Assembly: GCA_046348545.1 (NCBI GenBank) | Contig: JAXMEB010000001.1 | Coordinates: 1 to 19,244, forward strand | DNA: 19,244 bases | Reading direction: 5' to 3' | Source: JAXMEB01 sp046348545 | GTDB lineage: Bacteria > Pseudomonadota > Gammaproteobacteria > Berkiellales > Berkiellaceae | In this document: one piece after another, positions 1-6,436 of the stretch | Position numbering within the stretch: position 1 is the first letter of the stretch | Layout: each line of letters opens with the position of its first letter | Notes under the pieces: generated by a model | What the model saw: the letters and a program-made list of their open reading frames with translations, nothing else | Database searches by the model: none | Told to the model about the DNA's origin: nothing | Translations under genes and position numbers: made by a program

Positions 1-681
1 GCCATCGACAAGTCCGGCAACGTAATGGTGATGTCGCCACAAGGTTCAGAGATTACCGTCTATTCGTTCAAGCCAGATACACCGTTCGATAAGATCGACA
101 TCATCCCGCCAACGGCTGCCGCAGCTCGACCTAATGTGCAGGTTGCATTACCGGGCAATATTTGGAAAAACGACGGCGAATTTCAGGATCAGCTCGATTA
201 CGTAACTTACCGTTATTCAACTTTGGCAGAGCAATTTATCAAGGGAATGGGTACGCCTAAAGCGCGCGAATATGTGTCGCCCGATGGCAGCCTTGTATTG
301 CCTGCGTTCCGCACATTCCGTCAGGGTGATTGGCGTTTCTCCGACACCATGGACACCATGGGTCTTGTCACAGCTAAAGTGGGTGAGCGCGTGTTCCTGA
401 ATAATTCATCAGAGAATCGAACTTATCACGGTTTAGTTGGTTCAAACGGCGTTGTAACTGACTTAAAAGTCTTTGCTGAGCGCGGCGGTGAAAGTGTTGC
501 CGTTGGGCAAGATGGAAAAGTCTATGTGGCGAATGGACAAGTCTTTGTTTATGCACCGGATGGCAAATTGATTAATCAAATTACCGTGCCTGAGCGTCCT
601 ATTCAGTTAGTGATTGGCGGTAAGGATAAGAAAACGCTCTTTATTCTTGCGCACCACGCACTCTATTCAATTGCTATTTAA
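1..681 (+). CDS. Beta-propeller protein, SMP-30/gluconolactonase/NHL-like (5' end missing)
   Basis: The frame is open from base 1, before the first internal ATG at 25, so the true N-terminus lies outside the window. The visible 226 residues contain repeated propeller-blade patterns: SPDGSLVLPAF, VGQDGKVYVANGQVFVYAPDGK and a last strand ending in LFILAHHALYSIAI. The D-G-K/S-V-Y-V-A turns are typical of SMP-30/gluconolactonase/LRE and NHL propellers, which often act on sugar lactones or serve as periplasmic scaffolds. The substrate cannot be told from this fragment. It is followed by a GC-rich hairpin at 702-732. It belongs to the host chromosome, not to the mobile element. Confidence 0.7.
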   Translation, partial: AIDKSGNVMVMSPQGSEITVYSFKPDTPFDKIDIIPPTAAAARPNVQVALPGNIWKNDGEFQDQLDYVTYRYSTLAEQFIKGMGTPKAREYVSPDGSLVLPAFRTFRQGDWRFSDTMDTMGLVTAKVGERVFLNNSSENRTYHGLVGSNGVVTDLKVFAERGGESVAVGQDGKVYVANGQVFVYAPDGKLINQITVPERPIQLVIGGKDKKTLFILAHHALYSIAI

Positions 682-701
682 TGAGTACAGCTCACATTGA
701 T

Positions 702-732
702 GATTGCGGGGCGGCTTAGACCGCCCGCAATC
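702..732 (+). terminator. GC-rich hairpin after the propeller gene, probable terminator
   Basis: GATTGCGGG(g)CGG pairs with CCGCCCGCAATC across a short TTAGA loop, a 12-bp stem with one bulged G, starting 21 bp after the stop codon. There is no clear T run after it, so intrinsic termination is likely but not certain. The rest of 733-919 holds no gene I can support; at 838-851 there is a small dyad GCGAAA-TT-TTTCGC of unknown meaning. Confidence 0.5.
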
Positions 733-919
733 TCACTCCGCAACACAATCACGTCTCGCAAATTTCCTTTCTATTCTGCTGCGTCTTATTTTCCATCATA
801 ATGGTCTTCGCATCGGTTTACGGTGTACACATTTTGTACGCGAAATTTTTCGCAAACGAAATGCTTTTTTCGCTGCAAATATGCAGCAGAACATAAACAC
901 AAAAAGGATCTATTTAAAA

Positions 920-1738
920 ATGCTTACTAAAGCAAATCTCTATTTTTTTGCTGTCTTGACCGTCATTCTTATTGCACTCCAGCTATTGCACTTAATTCCT
1001 TTAGGGGCTGCGCTTCTGGTTCTGGCTTTTACACTCGTGCTCGCAGCTTACAAGCATTCTCTATCGCGCGAGTTATCCGCGTTAACCTACGTGCTGTGGT
1101 TTCTCGCAATAGTGTTAGGTGTTGGTGTGGGGCTTTATCGTCCGGCGGAGTTTAATTATCCATCGGTTTTCAATGTTGAAGCGCTCCATGAGGGCGGATT
1201 GCCTTTCAATTTATACATCAATACCGCAAAGCTGTTGGCGGGATACATTATTATTTTTTTATTAATCTCAAATCGCAAAAGTACATCGGTATTTATACAA
1301 AGTCGTGTTAATCAAATGATTTTGGCTGTTGTATTAGGATTAAGTGTTGTAGCGGTGGCGAGCCAAGTCTTGGGTCTTTCTTTCTATCTTAAAGAGCTTC
1401 ACTACGTTTTGCTTTTTGGGTTGGTTAATTTATTGGTGACTTGCGTGTCTGAAGAAGCATTTATGCGTTTGCTTTTGCAATCGCAGTTGCAAGGTTTTTT
1501 GGCGAGGCGAATCAAAAGCGTTTTATGGTTAGAAGCTATACCACTGTTAGTGGCAACCCTCATCTTTATTTTAACGCATTCTGTATCGAACCTGAACATG
1601 ATTGTTGCGTTTGGCTTTGCGGGATTCACTTACGGTTTAGTTTATAGTTTTACCAAAAATGTTTGGGCTTGCGTCACAGCACATTTTGTCGTCAATATTG
1701 TGCACTTTGCACTGCTCACATATCCCTTGGCCAAATAA
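920..1738 (+). CDS. CPBP-family intramembrane glutamic endopeptidase (CAAX/Abi)
   Basis: A 272-residue, strongly hydrophobic protein with about seven to eight membrane segments. The family motifs are present in order: EExxxR (E178, E179, R183 in VSEEAFMR), a His in a later helix (FILTH, H220), and the HxxxN motif (AHFVVN, H255 and N259) near the C-terminus. These residues form the active site of Rce1-type CPBP proteases in the inner membrane. Bacterial members process lipidated or bacteriocin-like peptides, or have no known substrate. The frame is open upstream to 704, but I chose 920 because AGGAT lies about 10 bases before it and the upstream stretch is not protein-like. Host gene, standing alone between the propeller and the beta-barrel gene. 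Confidence 0.85.
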   Translation: MLTKANLYFFAVLTVILIALQLLHLIPLGAALLVLAFTLVLAAYKHSLSRELSALTYVLWFLAIVLGVGVGLYRPAEFNYPSVFNVEALHEGGLPFNLYINTAKLLAGYIIIFLLISNRKSTSVFIQSRVNQMILAVVLGLSVVAVASQVLGLSFYLKELHYVLLFGLVNLLVTCVSEEAFMRLLLQSQLQGFLARRIKSVLWLEAIPLLVATLIFILTHSVSNLNMIVAFGFAGFTYGLVYSFTKNVWACVTAHFVVNIVHFALLTYPLAK

Positions 1739-1829
1739 TTTACGTGACATTAATCATGAATTAATTGCGCTTTTTCATCCTTAAGCTGCGTTCAGTTTAA
1801 ATTCATTCCCGGTTGTTAAAGTTCGCTTC

Positions 1830-1853
1830 AATACATTTATTTATGAATGTATT
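1830..1853. promoter_or_regulatory. 8-bp dyad upstream of the beta-barrel gene
   Basis: AATACATT and AATGTATT form a perfect inverted repeat with an 8-base spacer, 34 bp before the start codon at 1888. It could be an operator or a 5' leader hairpin. No convincing -35/-10 pair can be assigned near it. Confidence 0.3.
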
Positions 1854-1887
1854 TCGAATTCAATCTGAAGCAATTAAGGAATATTTT

Positions 1888-2169
1888 ATGAAAAAGCAAA
1901 TCTTATTGGCATGTGTGTTGGGCGCTTTTACCTTGCCAGCATTGGCGGACAACTTTTATGTGTTTGGTGATGTTGGCCAAGGAAAAATGGAAATCGATGC
2001 CTCTGGCGATTTTACGCTCAGCAAAACAGACACAACTTTTTCATTGGGTGCTGGTTATAACCTCAATCAATTTTTTGCTGTTGAAGTTGCCTATCGTGAT
2101 TTAGGTCAAATTAAAGATGGCGGTAATGATGTGGATGATTTTGGTGACTCTTATATCTATGCAGAATAG
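1888..2169 (+). pseudogene. Outer-membrane beta-barrel protein, 5' half, interrupted by the transposon
   Basis: The product starts with a clear signal peptide (MKKQILLACVLGAFTLPALA, cleavage after ALA) and continues with amphipathic strands ending in aromatic residues (DNFYVFGDVGQ, TTFSLGAGYNLNQFFAVEVAYRDLG). This is the pattern of small OmpA-like/outer-membrane beta-barrel proteins. AAGGA lies about 8 bases before the ATG. The host part ends at 2159 inside a Tyr codon; the last residues (A, E) and the TAG stop come from the transposon end. The 3' half continues in the same frame at 19113. A secreted, truncated barrel of 93 residues could still be made but should not fold. Because the duplication is intact, the gene was probably functional until recently. 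Confidence 0.9.
2154..2159. repeat. Target-site duplication, left copy (TATCTA)
   Basis: TATCTA directly precedes the TG that opens the element. The same six bases follow the closing CA at 19107-19112. Deleting 2160-19112, which removes the element and one copy, gives ...TCT TAT ATC TAC TCT GAA..., restoring the host reading frame (SYIYSEKLSA). IS21-family elements make duplications of about 4-8 bp. Confidence 0.88.
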
Positions 2170-2229
2170 CACTCCATTTCCCCACCCAATCGCAATCGAT
2201 TTACCCAGCGCGCGCACCCGATTTACCCA
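2160..2229. repeat. Left transposon end: three transposase-binding-type repeats
   Basis: Read inward after TGCAG, the copies are L1 2165-2184 (AATAGCACTCCATTTCCCCA), L2 2188-2207 (AATCGCAATCGATTTACCCA) and L3 2210-2229 (GCGCGCACCCGATTTACCCA). Their starts are 23 and 22 bp apart, about two helical turns. The same unit occurs three times in opposite orientation at 19038-19101. Multiple short repeats at the ends are known for IS21 and for Tn7 and are taken to be transposase-binding sites. L1 is the most diverged copy. Confidence 0.85.
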
Positions 2230-2241
2230 CTAGTCGCATGT

Positions 2242-2275
2242 ATGTCGCCACCTTTATTTAGAAAGGCGGCGACAT
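2242..2275 (-). terminator. Long hairpin downstream of istB
   Basis: The 14-bp arms ATGTCGCC.CCTTT and AAAGG.GGCGACAT enclose a 6-base loop. The single non-matching position becomes a G-U pair in minus-strand RNA, which favours a role in that transcript. It sits 11 bp after the istB stop codon. There is no U tract, so it may act as a terminator, as a 3' stabiliser, or as a barrier to transcription entering from the host side. Confidence 0.5.
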
Positions 2276-2286
2276 CATCACTCTAG

Positions 2287-3024
2287 CTATGTTTTCTTAC
2301 GTGTTTTTCTGAGCGATTCGCCATGCAGTTGTAAGAAGTGCGCCTGATGAACAATGCGATCTAATACAGCATCAGCGATTGTCGGGTCATTAAATAGGTC
2401 ATACCATTTCTTGGTGGGATATTGGCTTGCTATTAAGAGGGCTCCATTCTGAGATTGCATATCGATGATGTCGAGCAATATTGGCCCAAGACTATTATCG
2501 ATTCCACCAATACCTAAATCGTCTATTATGAGGAGCTGAGTACGAACAAGCATACGTCGGAATTTAATCATAGTACCGTCAACTTGTGCTCGACTCAAAT
2601 CTTCAAATAGCTGCGTAGCCGTTGTGTAGTATGTTGAATACTTCTTACGGCAAGCTTGATCCGCAATTGCACAGGTCATCCACGATTTTCCAGTGCCTGT
2701 AGCTCCTGTTATGATTAAATTTTGGTGCCGATCAATCCAACTGCAATTAGCTAAACTCATAATTAGAGACTGATCTAATTTTCGACTGGGGTGATAGTCA
2801 ATATCTTCAATACATGCTCTGTTTTGACGTAATTTTGCCGAACGCTTAATACGCTCTATTTTACGAGAGTCCCGATCGTTAACTTCAGCGTCAACCAACA
2901 TGCTAAAACGATCCTCAAAACTAAGACGCTGAATGTCTGGCTGTTGTTGCTGTATTTCGAAAGCACTATGCATCCCTTTTAAACCCAACTGAAGGAGATG
3001 CTGCTTGGTTTGATTTATTAACAT
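2287..3024 (-). CDS. istB: IS21-family IstB, AAA+ ATPase transposition helper
   Basis: A 245-residue IstB/DnaC-like AAA+ ATPase, the usual length for the family. Walker A is GATGTGKS (residues 107-114) and Walker B is LLIIDDLG (164-171), followed by the typical Asn/Gln-Ser sensor stretch (LLIASQYPTKKW) and a C-terminal Arg/Lys-rich tail. In IS21, IstB oligomerises on target DNA and activates the IstA transposase for strand transfer. The start overlaps the end of istA by 7 bp, and AGGAG lies just upstream, so the two genes are translationally coupled. It is intact with no frameshift, so the element may still be mobile. Confidence 0.93.
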   Translation of the reverse strand: MLINQTKQHLLQLGLKGMHSAFEIQQQQPDIQRLSFEDRFSMLVDAEVNDRDSRKIERIKRSAKLRQNRACIEDIDYHPSRKLDQSLIMSLANCSWIDRHQNLIITGATGTGKSWMTCAIADQACRKKYSTYYTTATQLFEDLSRAQVDGTMIKFRRMLVRTQLLIIDDLGIGGIDNSLGPILLDIIDMQSQNGALLIASQYPTKKWYDLFNDPTIADAVLDRIVHQAHFLQLHGESLRKTRKKT

Positions 3025-4580
3025 GTGCTATCTCCTGAGGAAGCATAATAGCTAGAGCCACGTATGTGTTCGTGATCAGTAACCCATGAAGTGTTTTCGA
3101 CTTTTTGGCGTAAATCACTATTACTCCGAATGATCGATTGCATTCTTTGAAACGAAAACTCACCTATTGATAAAGCAAATGCACATGCCGACTCCAGACG
3201 ATTGTGATTTTGTTCTTCTCGTGCCCAAGTACGTAAACGGCTAACTGATTTAAGCCCAGATGCATAATTTTGACGTTGCTTCAAATTTTTATAGACCCAA
3301 TCGTAAACGCTTTGACCAATATCCTTAGCCCAAAGCAATAATTCATCGGGATCGGCCTCAGCGTACTTGAGGTGATCTAGAGGCATGTGCTCTTGGATTG
3401 TGGTCTTTCCTATGGAGTTAGACAAAGCATGGCTTGCTATACGATTGCGCCCCAATAGAACTTCAATCACATTATTGGTAACGCGAATATCGACTAATTG
3501 TTGGCGATGCTGATAAGGTACTGAATAGTAATGATTTTCGTGCACGATATGATAATCGGTTGGGACGCGTACACTGTAGCGCCACTCGGCCACGTCATAA
3601 CTATCAACTGGTAAAGGCTGTAATGCATCTCTTTCAAGATCCAAAAAACGTTCATAACGACTTTGCTTGTACTTTGTAGAAGTCTTGTTATTTAGAAAAT
3701 TAATCCGATGAGTTAATTCTTGATTGAGCTCATGAACAGTAAAAAATTTTCTATGTCGTAATGGTGCCAAAGCAAATCTTTGAACAATTTGAACTGTAAC
3801 TTCTGCTAGAGATTTGTCTTTCGGCTTTCTACTACGCGCTGGATTAATAATTAAATCGTAGTGGTCTGCCATATCCGCATACGCCCTGTTGAGAATAATT
3901 TCATTAGGCGTGTGTTTGATAACAGCAGATTTCAAATTATCGGGTACAACCTGTTGAGGTACACCACCAAAAAACTCCAAAGCATTTATATTACACAAAA
4001 TCCAATCTTTTATTTTTTGCGATGGAACCGCCAAAGCAAATGTATATCCAGAGGCTCCTAAAACAGCCACGAATACATGAGCATAGGTAACTTCACCAGT
4101 TTCAAAATCGGTAATGGGCATAGTACGCCCACAAAAATCCACGAACATTTTCTCGCCCGGCTTATGGAACTGTCGCATACTTATCCGTTGCGATTTAAGC
4201 CAGTCTTTGTATTGACGGCAGAATTGAGAATAAGACAAGTATTGATCCTTATTCTGCTCATTAATGCCCGCACGATACTCATACCACAACAATGTGAGAG
4301 TCATATCGCGCAACTGCAACTCATCCTGAATTTTTGAGTAATCTGGAATAATGCAGTTACTCTTTCCAACTTTTAATTGTGTACCGAGCCTTCGTGTAAA
4401 TGCCGTGTCATCCAAAGCTATAATTTGCTCATAGCTCAATCCGCAGGCTTTAAATTTCTGCCTAACAGTTCCAACCGTTTTATGATTGATTTGAAGGTGT
4501 TGAGCGATAGTGCGATTGCTATGACCGCCTTTTGAGTGGTAGTACAGGATATCTCGCTGAATTACGACGGAAGTGCGCAT
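3018..4580 (-). CDS. istA: IS21-family IstA, DDE transposase
   Basis: A 520-residue transposase. The N-terminal helix-turn-helix is at about residues 12-45 (SNRTIAQHLQINHKTVGTVRQ). The RNase H-fold core carries the catalytic triad D148 (MFVDFCG), D214 (VVPDNLK) and E260 (KSLAEVTVQ). A C-terminal beta-rich region with VDIRVTNNVIEVLLGRNRIASH follows. The frame is open to 4715, but the ATG at 4580 is preferred because GGAGA stands 4 bases before it and the protein then begins at the HTH, as in other IstA proteins. It should bind the repeats at the two element ends and, with IstB, move the whole unit. The start lies about 2.4 kb from the left end but about 14.5 kb from the right one, unlike ordinary IS21 elements where istA is close to an end. 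Confidence 0.93.
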   Translation of the reverse strand: MRTSVVIQRDILYYHSKGGHSNRTIAQHLQINHKTVGTVRQKFKACGLSYEQIIALDDTAFTRRLGTQLKVGKSNCIIPDYSKIQDELQLRDMTLTLLWYEYRAGINEQNKDQYLSYSQFCRQYKDWLKSQRISMRQFHKPGEKMFVDFCGRTMPITDFETGEVTYAHVFVAVLGASGYTFALAVPSQKIKDWILCNINALEFFGGVPQQVVPDNLKSAVIKHTPNEIILNRAYADMADHYDLIINPARSRKPKDKSLAEVTVQIVQRFALAPLRHRKFFTVHELNQELTHRINFLNNKTSTKYKQSRYERFLDLERDALQPLPVDSYDVAEWRYSVRVPTDYHIVHENHYYSVPYQHRQQLVDIRVTNNVIEVLLGRNRIASHALSNSIGKTTIQEHMPLDHLKYAEADPDELLLWAKDIGQSVYDWVYKNLKQRQNYASGLKSVSRLRTWAREEQNHNRLESACAFALSIGEFSFQRMQSIIRSNSDLRQKVENTSWVTDHEHIRGSSYYASSGDSTC

Positions 4581-4720
4581 AAATTCTCCATATGGCTGAG
4601 CCAAAACTACGACTCTTAACGCCAAGTACCTATTTAAGGGTTTAGGAGGCCGGGCAGCTTGACGCCACCTTAAATGGGTAAGAAAATGGAGATGTCGAGC
4701 TACCAGGTTTGACATCTCTT

Positions 4721-4754
4721 CGAGGGGTTCAGAGTTCGCGCTTTGAACCCCTCG
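4721..4754. promoter_or_regulatory. Perfect 10-bp inverted repeat between istA and the Ner-like gene
   Basis: CGAGGGGTTC and GAACCCCTCG are perfect arms around a 14-base loop. It lies 52 bp after the stop of the minus-strand Ner-like gene and 140 bp before the istA start. No T run follows on the minus strand (AAGAGATG), so it is either a weak terminator for the regulator gene or a leader/operator element that limits istA expression. I can see no convincing -35/-10 pair in 4581-4806. Confidence 0.45.
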
Positions 4755-4806
4755 TTCTATTCCACGGCCTAGTTCTTTCTGAAAGTACTAAGTTTTAGGT
4801 CATGTT

Positions 4807-5094
4807 TTACTGTTCTCCTTTCAAATTGAGCTTGTGGCTCGGGCGTGGCTTAAACACATATCTATTTGGCCATAGCTCGTGAACTGTAGCCCCTAACAAT
4901 CCTGCGATATATGTAGCTACTGGAAAACAGGTCGCACGAGAGTGGATAACGTTGTTTATTGTGCTTGGTCGAACTGCCAATTCTTGTGCCAGTCGCGCTT
5001 GCGTTAAGCCCATCCGCTTTAATCGATAAATAATTGATTGCGCATTAGGTTCATTAAAAGAACTATAAGGTGTCGAATCTGTTATATTTGACAT
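4807..5094 (-). CDS. Ner/Nlp-like HTH DNA-binding protein
   Basis: A 95-residue protein. The helix-turn-helix is at about residues 25-65 (RLKRMGLTQARLAQELAVRPSTINNVIHSR), followed by a region ending ATVHELWPNRY (about 73-83). The closing W-P-N/S-R-Y motif is typical of the Ner family of Mu-like phages and of the Nlp/SfsB regulators (HTH_35 type). Ner of phage Mu represses early transcription, including that of the transposase operon. Here the gene is divergent from a CI-like regulator and lies just upstream of istA in the same orientation, so control of transposition is likely. I chose the ATG at 5094 over the GTG at 5103 because AGGAAG lies 8 bases before it. Confidence 0.8.
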   Translation of the reverse strand: MSNITDSTPYSSFNEPNAQSIIYRLKRMGLTQARLAQELAVRPSTINNVIHSRATCFPVATYIAGLLGATVHELWPNRYVFKPRPSHKLNLKGEQ

Positions 5095-5173
5095 TAAATT
5101 CACTTCCTATTCACCATATTTCGCTCACTAGAGCATATATTTCAACTATAGAGTATGTCAAGTGGTGGTTGAT
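5095..5173. promoter_or_regulatory. Divergent control region between Ner-like and XRE regulators
   Basis: This 79-bp region must hold promoters for both directions. ATATTTC occurs twice as a direct repeat (5116-5122 and 5137-5143), 21 bp or two helical turns apart. Between them lies the dyad GCTC-ACTA-GAGC (5123-5134). These are good candidates for operators shared by the two DNA-binding proteins. A weak minus-strand -35 (TTGAAA, 5140-5145) and a plus-strand -10-like TATAGA (5147-5152) can be seen, but neither promoter is complete enough to be certain. Confidence 0.45.
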
Positions 5174-5842
5174 ATGTTAGATACATTTGAGCTGCGCCTC
5201 GCACACCTGCTTTTGGTCAGGGGATTAACACAAGGCGAGTTCGCAAAAGGATTAGAAGCCTCCCCAACTTTTATTAGCAATATGATTCGTGGCACTAAAA
5301 AGCCAGGAACCGAGTTTCTAGTGCGCATAGCCACACAATATCAAGTTAGCCTGGATTGGTTGCTGCTAGGCAAAGGTAATGTAGACGGAACACCAAGTAT
5401 CGAAAGTCCAAAAACTATTGATATTGAATTGTTTCGCATGGTGAATTTACGTGCTGAATTGGCCTGTAATGCGGCCAACGGAAATGTGGAAGCCAAAGTC
5501 TTGGCAGACGAGTTATTAGGCAAAGCCCCATCAAATAAATCCGATGATACAGAACGTCAAGCCTTACTCAATCACTTGTCAGAAGCAGTAGAGCACAATG
5601 TAATTACATGCAGTTTATATAATAGATTCCTTATACATTCAGATCCCACAATTCGAGCCCGAGAAGTCCTGACTGCTGCGCTTGCACATTTTCAATCCAG
5701 CCATGCAGATCCACTCGCCGCCATGGTTGCAAGTCGTGATTCAACACTGGGGACAGGTACAGATAAGAAAAATAAGCCCAATGTAAAACAAAAGATTTTT
5801 GGATTTAACAACCGCACGTCCGCAGGCGATTACAAAGAATAG
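5174..5842 (+). CDS. CI-like XRE-family transcriptional regulator, first gene of the hsd operon
   Basis: A protein of 222 residues. The N-terminal XRE helix-turn-helix spans about 1-65 (GLTQGEFAKGLEASPTFISNMIRGTKKPG, then LVRIATQYQVSLDWLLLGKG), as in phage repressors. The middle (about 80-190) is a helical region with no motif I recognise, and no LexA-type Ser-Lys protease domain is visible. The C-terminus is an odd tail, KIFGFNNRTSAGDYKE, that recurs near the N-terminus of the next protein. A GTG at 5162 is an alternative start; both have a poor ribosome site (GGTGG before the ATG). The next gene starts 15 bp after its stop, so it probably controls the membrane protein and hsdRMS as well as itself. 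Confidence 0.8.
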   Translation: MLDTFELRLAHLLLVRGLTQGEFAKGLEASPTFISNMIRGTKKPGTEFLVRIATQYQVSLDWLLLGKGNVDGTPSIESPKTIDIELFRMVNLRAELACNAANGNVEAKVLADELLGKAPSNKSDDTERQALLNHLSEAVEHNVITCSLYNRFLIHSDPTIRAREVLTAALAHFQSSHADPLAAMVASRDSTLGTGTDKKNKPNVKQKIFGFNNRTSAGDYKE

Positions 5843-5857
5843 AAAAGGAATAATTAA

Positions 5858-6424
5858 ATGACGAATGAGAGCGTTAATCAAAATATATTTGGCTTTAATA
5901 ATCGTAATGCTGGCAACAATTACACCGAAAATACGACAAACAACTATGTAATTCAGCACCCGTGGAAGCAACAGCTTCCGATGCCGGTATTAAATCAAAT
6001 TGCAATTGCAAACGAATCATACTTCATTGAAAGATTTGGCTTTGATGTATCTGAGGAGCAGCGCTATCAAATACTTTCGCTGAAAGAACGATTTGGATTA
6101 ACTGATCTCAATATTAAGGACTTAAAAAGAAGTGGTGCGTTAACTGCCGAGAAAGGCCAGCCAGTAAAACTATATTCAGATTGGATTGGCTTTTTAGCAT
6201 GCATGATATTACTGCTGCTCTTGGGATTAGTCGTATTGTTTTTTTTCTCACTCTTGTTTGTTAAGGGCATAAATCTTTCCCTTGCGCTAGCTGTTTTCAT
6301 CGGTTTATTTACTGTTTACATATTTCTTTTTAGAGATTTACACCGAGTTACCATTAAGCCTGCAAAAATTTTATGGCAAAACGGTATTAAGTTTGGCGAG
6401 ACATATATTCATAGTGCCAGTTAA
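5858..6424 (+). CDS. Unknown two-helix membrane protein with IFGFNNR tag
   Basis: A 188-residue protein I do not recognise as a named family. The N-terminus has NIFGFNNRNAGNNYTEN (residues 9-25), nearly the same as the tail of the preceding regulator. A polar region (about 36-108) follows. Two hydrophobic segments come next (about 109-135 and 139-158), and then a short basic tail. The topology is probably a cytosolic N-terminal domain anchored in the inner membrane. AAGGAA stands 8 bases before the ATG. It lies 15 bp after the XRE gene and 12 bp before hsdR, so it is made together with the restriction system. It might be a membrane anchor, a sensor for the regulator or an accessory effector; the sequence does not decide between these. 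Confidence 0.72.
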   Translation: MTNESVNQNIFGFNNRNAGNNYTENTTNNYVIQHPWKQQLPMPVLNQIAIANESYFIERFGFDVSEEQRYQILSLKERFGLTDLNIKDLKRSGALTAEKGQPVKLYSDWIGFLACMILLLLLGLVVLFFFSLLFVKGINLSLALAVFIGLFTVYIFLFRDLHRVTIKPAKILWQNGIKFGETYIHSAS

Positions 6425-6436
6425 ATAAGGACTTTT

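Noticed and set aside
704..919. N-terminal extension of the CPBP protease
   Set aside because: The extension overlaps the hairpin at 702-732, is rich in Arg/His without membrane or signal character, and a good ribosome site precedes the ATG at 920.
4581..4715. 45-residue N-terminal extension of IstA
   Set aside because: The HTH that opens other IstA proteins starts just after the ATG at 4580, which has GGAGA in front of it.
2160..4760. A normal 2.6-kb IS21 insertion, with the cargo belonging to the host chromosome
   Set aside because: The TATCTA duplication and the matching repeat arrays are at 2154-2229 and 19038-19112, and the host gene resumes only at 19113. No second end array is seen near 4760.
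4807..5842. A toxin-antitoxin pair at the divergent regulators
   Set aside because: Both proteins have clear HTH regions and neither resembles a toxin; divergent orientation does not fit a typical pair.
4807..6424. A prophage, because of the Ner and CI-like regulators
   Set aside because: No phage structural, packaging, lysis or replication genes are present in the window.
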